Assembly: GCA_000827265.1 (NCBI GenBank)
Contig: KN834813.1
Location: 13,815-77,814 of the forward strand
DNA from: Collybiopsis luxurians FD-317 M1
Lineage: Eukaryota > Basidiomycota > Agaricomycetes > Agaricales > Omphalotaceae
Reading direction: 5' to 3'
DNA length: 64,000 nt
Shown: positions 13,028 through 25,656 of the stretch, piece after piece
Layout of the letters: the number at the start of each line of letters is the position of its first letter
Position numbering within the stretch: the first letter of the stretch is position 1
Notes under the pieces: generated by a model
What the model was told of the DNA's origin: nothing
What the model saw: only the letters and a program-made list of their open reading frames with translations
Database searches by the model: none
Made by a program: the position numbers and the translations under genes

Positions 13028-13041
13028 TTGTATATATATGC
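13028..13041 (-). promoter_or_regulatory. Candidate TATA box of STAND copy A
   Basis: CATATATATACAAG on the minus strand lies about 85-95 nt upstream of the start codon. Copy B has an AT-rich TATTAATATAC at the equivalent place. It is suggestive only. Confidence 0.3.
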
Positions 13042-13067
13042 TGCGTAAACCATAGGACGATGGACCG

Positions 13068-13092
13068 TTATCGATATGCTTATCGATATAAT
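13068..13092. promoter_or_regulatory. TATCGATA palindrome pair upstream of STAND copy A
   Basis: TTATCGATATGC and CTTATCGATATAA lie about 125-145 bp upstream of the start codon. The CTTATCGATAT core recurs at the same offset upstream of copy B (about 20880-20891) although the surrounding sequence has diverged. It could be a transcription-factor site. No factor can be named. Confidence 0.3.
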
Positions 13093-14379
13093 GGGGTGAG
13101 GTCAGGTCATATGGCACCTTTTCCGTGGATGGCGGATGCATCGCTGTTATCCGTCTCACTACTGACACCGATTACGCACACGAGGTGCGAGAGATTCATA
13201 TCGGAGACACGATTCTAACGCCCCCCTCCCCCCGTTTTCAGAGCCAGCAGCGGCATTGAAGAGGCAGCTGTTGCGATTGGTTGCGGCATCCAACACAATT
13301 ATCAGTGCCTCGACGGACACATGTCGACGCGCGTCAAAAACTTTTCCTTTGCCGACCGGCAACATTGATCCTTCGCCTTCTTCCCCATTTCTATCTTCAT
13401 GTGTATTACAAGCTCGGTTTATGGGTCTTAATACTTTGTAGCACTACTTAAATATGAATGCCCATAACTACAAAGCATTTATAAAACGTCTGCACTTCAC
13501 CTGCGCGGCGGCTTAACCGGACGACCACGGCATCTCTTTCCCATCAGGACCGTGACTGTATCCCCGATCTGAATCTCTGGCACACGGTCCTTTGCGTTTG
13601 TTGCTACATCGGTTCCACACCCACTGCCCAGCTTGTCACAGTATCCCCAATGTCATCCTCTGTTCTTCGTGGTTCCCGTCGCCCAAGGCGTTGAAATCAA
13701 CTCCTCCGAACTGGTGGTTTCTCCTTTCAATCGTGGTTCCTGTGAGGCTACTACGTAGCGTGAAGGATTGGTACTCGACGAGTCGAGTAAGACCCAGCGC
13801 CTCTTAGAAGTGACTACAGCTGTTCGTATCAATTTAATTTCACCTTTTTTTCTTCCTCACCGTCGTTTCTAGCTTGCTGCCGCAACATGGCAGTGTAAAT
13901 CACATATAGTTCTCGATTGAAGGCTCGAGCTGTTTTCGCAGTCGTCTAGATCATCATTCTCGTCTTCCAATATTCCCCTCGCTCCTTTCTCTTTTTTTGC
14001 GGTTTTGTGCTCCGCGGTCGGCTCAACATTCATGGCTTTCCTCGGTTTTTGGGCAACCTTTGTTTCTGCAGATTGGATTTGGCGAGGCAGGGTTTAACAT
14101 CGAGCTTGAGACGTATTCATAGAGCACGAAAGGCAAGTCATGGCTTTACTTTTAAAGTATGAATGTTAGCTCATCTCGTTCTGTAGTCTTCGGTTATCTG
14201 CCCAGACATTTTGTCATCTTTCCGCTCCTTTGGCACCCACCTTCCCGCTGATTCTTTCGACTCAATTGTGGCACGATCCGCTCCTCGTTCACAGCGCAAA
14301 GTCAGGATGTATCACTTTCCATCCTTGGGTTCGATATTCTAATTTGTATCTACAATAAGCTTGTTTACTTGTCTATAAG

Positions 14380-14950
14380 TTGTCTTTCCTGACGGAATGC
14401 ACAAAGCCTGCGATACGAGTCCTCCACCACTGTTGCCGCAGCCCTTTCCTCCCTGTCCTATTAAAGTCATCCGAGTCTGCTAACCCTGCAACATGCCCCC
14501 ACCACTCCTCGGCAAAACCCCAGCCAAAACTCGTCGATCCACCTCCTTTCATCCTTCATGATACCCAATGTCACTGGCTTATTCTCCATCTGCAGCCCAA
14601 GCTGGTTCAGCGAGAACCGGATGAACGTCGCTTCTTCCGGTTCAGAAGCAGAGGCAAAGGAGAGGGTAGCGGCAGCAGTAGAGGTAGCAGCAGTAGCAAC
14701 CGCCAACTGTTCATTCAACTCCGCCGCAAGCCGGACCGTATCCTTAGCTTTGACCATGAGCGCTTCGAGGTCTTGCAGGGCATCGGACATGTGCATGCCC
14801 CGTGTTTAAGCGGGCTCTTCTCGACGGCATGTATGATCCCCGAAATACCAGATCTCACACCGCCCGTATCGTTGCTGTTGGAATTCGGCAGTAGTCTATT
14901 GAGTGGGTTGTTAATCTATCGAGGGGTGAAAGGTTATTTTTAGTTTTCGT
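14380..14950 (-). pseudogene. VPS36 fragment, scrambled
   Basis: On the minus strand, 14796-14467 reads MSDALQDLEALMVKAK, then RLAAELNEQLAVATAATSTAA, then TFIRFSLNQLGLQMENKPVTLG, which is the start of VPS36 exon 3. It then decays: the expected ELARELAGVLQGSPGSG becomes a frameshifted remnant. The exon 2/3 intron region (GTTGTTAATCTATCGAG) is still visible at about 14905-14925. The GLUE/NZF half and the rest of the EAP30 part are missing. It lies between STAND copies A and B, where full VPS36 genes lie in units 2 and 3, so it marks unit 1 of the block duplication. Confidence 0.8.
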
Positions 14951-15687
14951 GTTACATAGTGAGAGTTAGGTAAATTGGGGAAAAGAATGTATATCTCCCA
15001 TGCTTTTGATAGCTTCGTCAGCGAAGGGTTTGCAATTGACTCGCCATTGATGCTGGAGTATAGGCTCAATAATATCCTCAGATTTGCAGAAAAGGACAGT
15101 AATGAGAGTCAAATAGTGTCAACCACTATCCAAAAACCCACCTACAAATTGGAATCTGCATTGGATTATCCTTCGCCTTGATATACAGCCCCTTCTCCTG
15201 CATGACTTGCAGATGTTATTTGTGTCTATGTACTCGAGTATACCCACAGCCGTGTTCATCCCAAACATATCCCACAATCATGTTTGTCCACCATCGAACT
15301 TCGACGAATCAATACCGAATTGGTAGCCAATTCTAAAATCCCCTTGTCCTTTCAGCATGGCTCAAATTAATGCAAAACTGGGTAGCTGTCAGTGATACAA
15401 ACAAAATATATTCCATCAAACTAGCTAATGGCACATAAGAACAGAATATTCTTCCACAGCCCAGTGTAATGTTTGTGGTCATTCTTATTTACTGCAAGAA
15501 AATGACTAGTGTAAGAGGTGAAATTCAATCTCAGGTTTATAGGAACAGGTACAACACTAAGCAACACACAGAGTACAAGTAAGCCAGCAAAAGGGAACCA
15601 GAAAAACAGAAGGGTAAATTGCTAAATGCTTAAGTCAGCTAGTAGTAACATGGGAAGGAATACTTACATTGGGTATTCGGTACAGAC
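14951..15687. other. Intergenic patchwork of VPS36 and STAND flanks
   Basis: About 15170-15310 resembles the extreme 3' end and flank of VPS36 (a CCACAGCCG stretch, then ATCCCAAACATATCCCACA and CCACCATCGAACTTC). At about 15330 it switches to the STAND 3' flank (ATTGGTAGCCAATTC). No gene is seen. Confidence 0.55.
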
Positions 15688-18600
15688 TCAAGCAAAGTCC
15701 CAGCATTGAGTCCACTTTGTTCCATGAACGAAGTTCAACCAGTCCACAGACAGAGCACAATTTTGAGCATCAAGAGGAATAGTAACAATTTGACATTTAT
15801 CCTCAAAGCCTGGCCTCATAAAGGGAGGAAGCCAAAGAATGAGTTGTCCAGCTTTAGACTTGAGCCAGCCATGGTCATCAATATAACCTGATGAAACACC
15901 AGGAGGTAGTTGGAAAAAGTGGCCATATGTGGGACCAACCTGTGGATCTGGTTGAGTTCTCCAAATTCTGACTGTCTTATCCCTGGAGCCAGACACCACA
16001 TATTGACCATCAGGTGAATATGTAACTGAGGAAACTTCATGAGTGTGGGCTTTGAATGGCTTCCCAACCTGGAAACCTGTTTGTGCATTCCATATTCTCA
16101 CTGTTTTATCCTGAGAGCCAGACACCACAGATTGACCACCAGGTGAATATGCAACTGAGGTCACAACATTAGTGTGCCCCCTGAGTGGCCCCCCTACCTG
16201 GATACCTGTTTGGGCATTCCATATTCTTATTGTGTGATCCCAAGAGCCAGACACTACATATTGACCATCAGGTGAATATGCAACTGAGTTCACCCACATA
16301 GTGTGTCCACTGAGTGGCTTCCCAACCTGCACACCTGTTTGTGCATTCCATATTCGTAGTGTTTGATCCCAAGAGCCAGACACCACATATTGACCATTAG
16401 GTGAATATGCAACTGAGGTAACCAAATGAGTGTGCCCAGTGAGTGGCTGCCCAACCTGGACACCTGTTTGTGCATTCCATATTCTTACTGTCTTATCCCA
16501 AGAGCCAGACACCACATATTGACCATCAGGTGAATTTGCAAGTGAGATCACATTATCAGTGTGCCCACTGAGTGGCTCTCCAACCTGGACACCTGATTGT
16601 GCATTCCATATTCTTACTGCCTCATTGTGAGAGCCAGACACCACTTTTTGACCATCAGGTGAATATGTGACTGAGGTCACAACATCAGTGTGCCCACTGA
16701 GTGGCTCCCCAACCTGGACACCAGTTTGTGCATTCCATATTCTTACTGTCGTATCCCTGGACCTAGACACCAGATATTGACCATCAGGTGAATATGCAAC
16801 TGATGTAACCTTGTCAGTGTGCCCTTTGTGTAGCTTCCCAATTTGGACATCCAGTATTTGTGCATTCCATATTCTTAATGTCTTATCCCAAGAGCCAGAC
16901 ACCACATATTGACCATCACATGAATATGCAACTGACATAACCATATCAGTGTGCCCACTAAGAAGCCCCCCAATCTGCACACCTGTTTGTGCATTCCAAA
17001 TTCTTACTATCCCCTCCAGAGAGCCAGAAACCACATATTGACCATCAGGTGAATATGCAACTGAGGTCACATAATGACTGTGCCCACCTCCAAGGGGTCC
17101 TCCAGCCTGGATACCTGTTTGTGCATTCCATATTCTTACTGTATTATCCCAAGAGCCGGACACCACATATTGACCATCAGGTGAATATTCAACTGAGGTC
17201 ACAATATCAGTGTGCCCACTAAGTGGCCTCCCAACCTGCACACCTGTTTGTGCATTCCATAGTCTTACTGTGTTATCCCAAGAGCCAGACACCACATATT
17301 GACCATCAGGTGAATATTTAACTGAGGTCACACTATCAGTGTGGGCCCTGAATGGCTCCCCAACCTGGACTCCTGTTTGCACATTCCAGATTCTTACTGT
17401 ATGATCTACAGAGCCAGAAACCACATATTGACCATCAGGTGAATATGCAACTGAGTTTACACTATCAGTGTGGGCTTTGAATAGCTTCCCAACCTGCACA
17501 CCTGTTTGAGCATTCCATATTCTTACTGTCTTATCCTCAGAGCCAGACACTACATATTGACCATCAAGTGAGTATGCAACTGACATAACCCCACCACTGT
17601 GCCCCACAAGTTTCATAACCTGAACACCTGTTTGTGCATTCCACATTTTTACTGTCCCATCCACAGAGCCAGACACCACATATTGACCATCAGGTGAATA
17701 TGCTACAGAGATTATTTCTTTTTGCACATGTATCACATGCAGTAGTCTTTCCCATGTTAGAGCATGTCCTGCTCTGGTTACTTTGACAACTTGATTCAGA
17801 TATTTAATCATGTTTATTCTCAGTGGCGATTCTAATGGTAAAAGTGCACATCCTGATACATAAAGATGTGGTGTACTCTCATGTAATGCAGTCGAGAATA
17901 CATTTGTAAACTGCTCCAGCTCTTGCAATCTGGTCAGAACATCTTTGTCCTGGTTCTTTATCAGTTACTGCTCACTTACTGGAAATTAGTCTTTACCTTA
18001 ATCATCTGAGCCCATTTTTTGATCTTCCTTGCGCTAGGTATTATCACATTTACCTTTCCCATTAAACTCATACAACCCAACCAGAATATCATTTGACAGC
18101 TGCTAGTAAAATCTCTTACTTGATTGACAGTGAAATCCGTGACTTTAGAGTTTTCCACATGTGATGCCCACCATTGTGCACTGTACTGCAATTGAGATGA
18201 GATGCATGGATCAATCCCATTTTCCAAGCCCCCTTTTATCCTATCTGAAAGGTCTTTTACTTCTGAATTGAACACATGTGAGCTTTCCAAATTACACATA
18301 TTGAAATGTAATTCCTCAGTCATCAGCCTAATGGTGCCCAGTGCCATAATCACATTCCCCTGTTTTTTATCTATAGCATAATCCTCACTCCTATTTTTGT
18401 CCAAGAGAAAATCCAGGATTGAGGTATGAATAGGCCAAACAGGCTTATCAGACTCATGCACACCAGTAAATAGAGACCCCAGAAATTTGATCACTATATC
18501 TACTTTGAGTTCATTCTCAGCCTCATTATTGTCCTTCCTTTGCCGATAGTATGCGGATTGTAGCTCTTGTAGTGACTGGCTTGAAAGAGGCTCATATAAA

Positions 18601-20746
18601 CTCAGAATTTGTGACATTGCTTTCCTGTAATTTTCCATGACATCTTTATCACTGCTGTCAAAGTTATTCCGAAGAATAACTTTGTAAGTTTCATCCAGTG
18701 GATATTTCTGCTTAGGTTTGGGAGCAACTGCCATGAGTTGGTCAAATAAATTCATGGGATCAATCCCTCCTTTAGTGTGACACAATTCTCTGCATACTGT
18801 TGCAGCCCATTCGAAATATTTTCCAGCTGTTTTTGCTATTTGCTTGCATTGGTCTTTATTGATTTGATCTATCTTCTTTTCTTTGGCAAAGTAGCCAAAC
18901 ACATATTCAGAAATATCCTTTGCAGTTCCAGTTAGCTCATTCATATCCACAGTATCAAGCCAATTGGTGCATTTATCAACATGTTTTATGATGTCATGCT
19001 CTGATCTTGATGTCATAAAAATGTGAAAATTCTTTGGAAGATCACTTTTTCTGTCCATTAACAAGGTGATGAATTCTTTCCTTGTTTCCTCCGTAATTTC
19101 ATCAAGTGCATCCAAAATAATGACTACTGGACTAGATTGATTTATATCTTTGGCTGGTTTTGTAATGAGTTTTTCCCATTGCTCTTCTATACTAGGATCA
19201 TCCAACATGTCTGAATCTTCCTCCAAAACTTTTGTCAAAGCCTTTTTAAAATCAGGACTATGTTTCCCCAGTTCATGTGCAATGGCTTGGACAGCTTGAA
19301 ATGGGTCTGCAGCCAAGTTCCATTTAAAAGCAAAAAATGCCCCAAGATAGTTCATGTTCTCTTCCTTACTACTAAATTTTTTTCCGATAGTATGGCTGAT
19401 GGCAGATTTGCCTGTGCCAGCAGCTCCATGAAGGAGAAGCATTTGTGGACAATCTTCTGCAGTGGTCAATATCCACTGAGATATTTTGTCCAGAATTTGA
19501 ACCCTGGTTCTTTCCCAACAGACTTTTCTTTTATCAAGTTTGGCATCTTTAACAGTTTTCAATCTTTCTTCCAAGACTGTGATAGTAGAATATTGAATGA
19601 ACATAAATTTACAGTAATTGGAGTTCAATTTTGCCGAAAAAATATCAGCATTATGTTCTATCATGAAAGTCAAATTGTTCTCACATTTTGCAGATTGTTC
19701 ATCCACTTTCTTGCGAAGGCTATCAATTTGAGCACCTTGAGATTCAAGAAGTTTGTAGATTGCTTCCACTGAATATTTCAATGAGATTGTGTTTAAGCTA
19801 AAATGGCTTAAAATACTAAATACCTGTGTCCACTGACTTCACAGTTTGCGCAGCAGTCACTGCTATGGTTATATCCCTTGCTGTATCCATTAATTTTTTG
19901 AGGCGGTTTTGCGCCTCTGTTACTTTTTCATTTGAGCCTTTCACTGCTTCCCAGAATAACACTATCAAGGTTGAAATAAGTATCAGATGGGAAAACAAAA
20001 CAAAATAAAATAAAGCTCATACAGAACCGCATTTGCAGTTTATTTTTCTTAATTTTCTCCATTGCCTCAAAAATCACTTCGATGGTACAGACAAATGTTT
20101 CAGAAACTATGTTCTGATAATCCCTTCCCATCAGAGTGGAAAAGGGCAGTACCTTCCACATCTGGCTGAGAAAATAGTTCAAGTCCCAAAAGAAAGCCTC
20201 CAGTCCTTCATACCAGTTACTAACTCCCTTGGCGGCCTATATGAGTTAGAATGTGAACAAACTGCATTCAAAGCCATTTCTATATTACTAACCTCTAACA
20301 ACAAAATAATGGCTGCAAAGATCACCTTCCCACCAGGTATAATTGGCTGCAAAAATGTCAAACTTGATTATGAACATAGCAATACAGAATTTTCAACATA
20401 CAATGGACCCCACAATATCTCCAACAGGTTTACCAATCTTGAGAATAAATTCCACCGCTGGCTTCAAATACTTGTCTCGCAGAGCCATCCACTTGTCACT
20501 CCGAGCTTCTTTGAACTTGTTAAAAAACTCCTGCTCAAATATAGCCCTGATTTCCTCTACAGAATTGCAACTTTCCATCTTCTGGAAAGTTGCATTCCAT
20601 CCTGGGAACTGAACTTTCTTGTCCATTTGGAACTTTTCGACAGCCTCCCGCAAAAGCTGGGTAATTTTGTCAGCGGAAGAAACTACCACTTGAGGAGGCT
20701 GAGCTGCTGTAGCTGCTGGGATTGAGTTGGGTGTAACGGAGGCCAT
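15688..20746 (-). CDS. STAND/NLR-like NTPase, Goodbye-NACHT-WD40 (copy B)
   Basis: Paralogue of copy A with the same seven-exon structure: 20746-20402, 20346-20293, 20236-20023, 19961-19824, 19768-19685, 19576-17997 and 17949-15688. The frame closes to 1558 aa. Exons 2-5 have exactly the same lengths as in copy A (54, 214, 138 and 84 nt). It keeps the Goodbye-like start (DKWMALRDKYLKPAV), Walker A GAAGTGKS, Walker B VVIILDALDEI and the 47-nt intron before the WD40 exon. It has 14 WD40 units, and these differ from copy A mainly at a few positions: the residue after VSGS, the pair after GHT, and the residue between VG and P. That pattern fits a repeat surface under diversifying recombination. 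The fifth intron is also open as coding sequence, so retention there cannot be excluded. Both copies look functional. Confidence 0.88.
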
Positions 20747-20829
20747 TTAAATGTGAGAGATATCAGTCTTCAGGGTAAGCTGTGATAGTAGTCAAAGCTT
20801 AGGAGGAAAAAGTTATATCATAACATCTG

Positions 20830-20892
20830 CCCGTATATTAATGCTGCAGAAATCATAGGACGATGGGCTGATATTGATCTACTTATCGATAT
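20830..20892 (-). promoter_or_regulatory. STAND copy B proximal promoter elements
   Basis: An AT-rich TATTAATATAC at about 20833-20843 and CTTATCGATAT at about 20880-20890 occupy the same offsets as the TATA and TATCGATA motifs of copy A. Only conservation between paralogues supports them. Confidence 0.3.
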
Positions 20893-23187
20893 CATCGGGT
20901 CAAGAGGTCATGTCATTTGGCATCTTTTCAACAGAGGCGTCTATATGTATATCTCGCTGTTGTTCGTCTCCAGCGTTTACACACATGAGGTGCCAGAGAT
21001 TCAGATCGGGGACACGATTTTCATGGGACCCCATCCCCTCGTTTTAGAAGAGCCCAGCAGAGATCTATTGGCAGCAGCGGCATTGAAGGGGCAGCTGTTG
21101 CCGCCGAATGAGGCATCCAACACAATTATCAGGGCCTCACCTCGACGCAACCTCGACGAGTATTTACACCAGCGGACATGGTTTCGACGCGCTCTCTAAT
21201 TATAATACTCACCACACATTTCCTTTACTGACATGCAACAGAACTTCTACAGTAGATCTCCCCCACTTCTGACTTGTTGTATATGACAAGCTCAGTTTAT
21301 GGGGCTTGATATCTTGTAGCGCTGCTTAAATATGAATACGCTGATTTTGAATAACTACAAAGCATTTATAAAAGGTATACCTGCGCTTCACCTGTGCGGC
21401 GGCTGAAGCGGACGATCGCGGCATCTCTTCGGCTGATCCCCATCATCCTGCACCGTGACCTCTCGCGTGGCAACATAGCGGCGCGTTTGTTACCCACTCA
21501 ACTTCAAGCCGGGATTTCTCTAGCTAGTCGACCCTTTATCTTATCCCTGGAGCTGAGCCTCGTTCACGGGTTACATCGGTTCCACCCACTGCCCAGCGTT
21601 CTTCATGATTCCCGCCGCCCATTCAAGCGCTGAAATCAACTTCTTTCAATCATGCTTCCGGTCGAAAAGAATTTTTGAGCGTGGAGATTACTACGTAGCA
21701 TGAAGGTTTGGTAGTCGACGAGTCAAGTAAGACCTAGCACCTCTCACAAGTGACTATATCTTTTCACCTTTTCATCTTCCTCACCGTTGTTTCTAGCTTG
21801 CTGCCGCACCATGGCAGTATAAATCACTTATAGTTCTCCTCGATTGAAGGCTCGAGCCGTTTTCGTAGTCGTCTACATCATCGTTCTTCATCTCCCAATG
21901 CTCCCCCTCGCTCCTCTCTCTTTTTGTGGTTTTCTGCTCAACGGAAGGGATGCCACCGCGGCCGGTTCTACATTCAGGGCTTTGCTCGGTTTTTGTGTTT
22001 CGGTACATTGGATTTGGCAGGGCAGGATTTGAGATCGAGCTTGAGATGTATTCATAGTTGATTCTCAATCGGCCGAGCACGAAAGGCAAGTCATGGCTTT
22101 ACTTTTAAAGATATTGAATGTTAACTAGTCTCGTCTTGCAGCCTTAGGTTATACGTCTAGCCATTTTATTGTCTTTCCTTTCCTTTGGCGCCCACCTTTC
22201 CACTGATTCTTTCTGCTCGATTCTGGCGCGGTTTATTCCTCGTTCACAGCACCAAGTCATGATGCATCATTTTCTTCACTCCTTGGACCTCTCTTGTCTG
22301 GGCCCTCCGCTCTGCCCTGCTATTACTCGTGCATACTGTCAAAGCCATAGAAACACCCTTCCAACTTTCCCCATAGGCAGAATACCCTCGATGCCATCGG
22401 GTATTATCTGAATATCCTCACCGCGGGTCTGGCTTCTACAGCGGGCATTCATCCTCGCCCGAGGGACCAGTTCTCTTGCAATACTTGATAGAAGCATACA
22501 CCAGAGGCTCTTTGTTAGGTCATCCCCTAACGTATGCTACCGTTCCCATCCGCACAAGAGTATGAGGACGGAGTGTGTGACTGGCACAAGGGAGAATGTT
22601 CGGACGTATGGACAAGTTTAGGTCAGGGCTGCTGTGTGGCAGGGCAAGCGATGTATACCAGGTGGGTCACATTTTCCCGTCTACCCTAGGCCTAGTTCAT
22701 AACTGATTATTGATACTCGCACAATGTAGCTCGATGTCCTCGCAAGCAAAATATGTTTGCGTTTGACGCCAAGCGACCATTTATCTTTGCCTTATACATT
22801 GTACCACATCGTACCCAGTGTCGGGCGTTGATCCCGAAACTATCCCTCCTCCCTGCCAGAACGTTCGCAACGCCGTTAAGCTCTTCCTTTGAGAGCTTGA
22901 CGTCGCTGAAGATGGTTTTGGGCCAAACATAACCGAAAATGATGCCTGAAGAACGAACGAACGAGCGGACGGACGAGATACAAAGGCAAAAAGACTACTT
23001 TCGATGACACGGCGCTGGTGCTCACTCTGATAGAGTAGTAGTAGTAGCAATAGTAGTAGTACTTGTTATTTAGCATATGTACTTAGATGTGTTTTATATA
23101 GAAAAAGAGTGTTCGTATTATGTTCTATTATATTCTCTCATCACAATCCACATTGCGGTCATTATCCGCGTCTATACTCACAGCCGC
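20893..23187. other. Intergenic between STAND copy B and VPS36 copy 1
   Basis: No gene is supported. About 21770-22130 matches the copy A upstream region. About 22930-23187 (a GAACGAACGAGCGGACG run, GACACGGCGCTGGTGCTCA, then a TAG-rich microsatellite) matches the VPS36 copy 2 flank at 53.92-54.16 kb. The stretch 22180-22700 is GC-balanced with short unconserved frames, and I see nothing in it. Confidence 0.5.
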
Positions 23188-25151
23188 TCACGCCTGCCCA
23201 TCCCAAACATACCCCACAAACACATTCGCCCACCATCGAACTTCACCTCCTCCAAAGCCAACACTATCACTGTCACCATAGCTATCCTGTCCATCCGCGC
23301 TCACACCCCCCTCCCGCCGCTCACGAATAACACACCGCCTATCATCCCTACACACCCCTCCCTCCCTCTCCACAAGACTCACCATCTCCTCCGCCAACGC
23401 GATACCCACTCCTTCTCTTTGTGCGATTTCCGTCGTAGTGGTGCTTTTCAGTCTCATTCCTTTTCCTTTCCCTCCTTCACCTCCCGCACCCCTCTCGCCT
23501 CCACCTCCCTCCCCCTCCACCACCACCAAACTCCGCACAACCCTCTCCCCAAACACCTTCGGCTCAAACTCCGGCGTATGCAACACCCGCATCTCAGATG
23601 GCAGCATCAAACTCTTAATCGGCGGGTCCGTGTACGCAGGGAGGTGCGGCACCACAAGGAGGAGCGTCGAAGGCGGGACGAGCGCGACGCCCCGCGCGCG
23701 GTTCCACCCGCCCCAGACTTCGTCTAGCGCTATGAGGCCACGGTGCGACATGAGTCCACCACCACTGCCATAGCCGGACCCAGGGGATCCCTGCAAAACC
23801 CCAGCCAACTCTCTCGCAAGCTCCTCGATCCACCTCCTCTCATCCTTCATCATATCCAACGTCACCGGCATATTCTCCATCTGCAGCCCCAACTGGGTTA
23901 GCGAAGACCGGATGAATGTCGCTTCTTCCGGTTCAGAGGCGGAGGCGGAGGCAGCGGTAGGGGCAGCAGTAGAAGTAGCAGCAGTAGCAACTGTCAACCG
24001 CTCATTCAGCTCCGCTGCAAGCCGGACCATATCCTTCGCTTTGACCATGAGCGCTTCGAGGTCTTGCAGAGCATCAGACATGTGCGTGTCCCGCGTCTGC
24101 GCGCGCGTCTCGACGGCATGCATGATCCCCGATATTCCAGATCTCACGCCAGCGCCCGTATCGTTGCCGTTGGCACTCGGCAGTAGTCTGCTGAGTGGGT
24201 TGTTGATCTATTGAGCGGTGAAAGGTTTATTTTTAGTTTTTGTGTTACATAGTGAGAGTCAGGCAAAAAAGCGCACCTCCCATGCTTGACCCTTTAGACG
24301 TCTCTTCAGAGCAGTGTAAAAGGGTTTATCTCCGCCTTTACGAAAACTGAGCTTGATCATCATTGCCCCTTCATCTATCCCGGGAGTCGCAGGACGCGTA
24401 GCAGGCGCAGACTTTGTCGTTCCATTCTCTGCTGACGAAGCAGAGACGGCTGGAACTATTCTTGGAAGCGGCGTATCGCAGATTTCACATTTCTTCATAG
24501 AGGGATGATTGAGGAAGGTACACGCCGGACAGGCGATCGATTCTCGATTTCGGGGGGTGGGAAGGGCAGAGGTGGATACGGAAGAAGGTAGGGAGGATGA
24601 AGTGGTGCCTACAGTCGATGACAATGGCTGGATGCTTGTTGGAGCGGAGCTTCTCGGGACGCCGCAGAGTCCACATATCCTTGAAGCCGATGGGCTGAGA
24701 CCCGGTGGGTTTCGAAACGCGCAGACTTCGCACTCCCAAGTTTCAAAACCCGATTCCACTCCCGTTTCTCGGTCTGATCTTTCCACTCCCCCTCCCCCCA
24801 CCGAAGAATCATCAGCAGACAAATGGAGGGTGACTTTGGGTGACGAAGTGAACAGCCCGGCGTAGTGATCCGTTCGAGATACATGGGCCAGATCCAATGC
24901 AAAGGATCTCGAGCGGGCTTTTCTCGATGCGTCGATGTAGAATAAGCGTTGAGTGATTACGTGTACGAGACCGACTTGGTGTTCGGGCGACTTCTGCAAA
25001 TTGGGAACTTTAGTAGAGAGGTTGAAGCGAAGGCTTACCCGTCGTAGACGCCCACAGCGTCTTGCAAGGATAACAGCTCTTTGTCAGCGTAGAGCAAGGC
25101 TTGGACTGGGATCGTTCCGTCAACGGGTTTGGTGAATCTGGCGAGGGCCAT
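23188..25151 (-). pseudogene. VPS36: ESCRT-II subunit Vps36, copy 1, splice-damaged
   Basis: It encodes nearly all of a Vps36 protein: exon 1 25151-25039 (MALARFTKPVDGT...VGVYDG), exon 2 to 24277 with two NZF zinc fingers inside the GLUE domain (WECEVCAFRNP and IACPACTFLNHP), and exon 3 24207-23188 (EAP30/winged helix, 340 codons). The protein is about 95% identical to copy 2 in exon 3. The first intron is damaged. Where copy 2 has the acceptor CCCAG, copy 1 reads CCCAA (plus-strand base 25001 is T, not C), and 11 nt are deleted inside the intron. The next downstream AG (TTTGCAG, exon from 24993) and the upstream AAAG both leave exon 2 out of frame with exon 1. Unless an unusual site is used, full-length Vps36 cannot be made here. 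Decay is recent because the rest of the frame is intact. Confidence 0.75.
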
Positions 25152-25656
25152 CTAGAGTGAGTCAGTTGACGGTGGTTTGGTATGGGGTATAGGCGCTAAA
25201 TTTGGAACGCCGATTATTTTTGGGTCTTGCCGATCACTCCGCAAATAATGCGCGCACGACCTATTCATTGGAATTTAGGATGCTCAATCATTTGACTGCA
25301 TTTAAAGGCCTCATGTCAGTGATCCTGGTCATACGGAGGAAAACTATTGAAATAAAATAAAAGAGAAGCGCTTGGTTCCCAGTCATACCCTGTCTAACTG
25401 CGGAGAAATGGCAGCCAGCACGGTTGGACGCCACGGGCCTACCGTTGGCATAGATAGCAGAATAAATTGAAGGGCGTCTAAGAGAAGGACTGAACTTCAA
25501 AAATTTGCACCTTAGTTCCTGGCCATACGTTGAGAAGCTGGGTTCATTGCGGAGAAATGGCAGGTAGCACGAACGGCCGCCACGAGCCTACCTTTTGTAT
25601 ACTTAAATTGCGAGATAATTTCTCGTATCTCGAAATCTCCCTTCCCGTCTTCCCCT
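25152..25656. promoter_or_regulatory. Divergent promoter region between VPS36 and HEAT gene
   Basis: About 0.5 kb between two head-to-head genes, recognisably conserved in the second block (56138-56698). It carries an internal direct repeat: TGCGGAGAAATGGCAG plus about 30 more matching bases at about 25399-25445 and again at 25548-25593, both also present in the unit-3 copy. A shared motif GTCATACGGAGGAAAAC lies nearby. Bidirectional regulation is an inference from layout. Confidence 0.45.

Larger units (their letters stand above)
12946..14379. other. STAND copy A upstream region, duplicated
   Basis: No gene is supported. Long stretches, for example 13840-14160 with GCTTGCTGCCGCAACATGGC, match the upstream region of copy B at about 21770-22130 with indels. 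Short open frames here are not preserved between the two copies, which argues against coding. Confidence 0.6.

Noticed and set aside
21793..22089. 98-codon minus-strand frame upstream of STAND copy B
   Set aside because: The duplicated copy A region (13.85-14.16 kb) does not preserve the frame.
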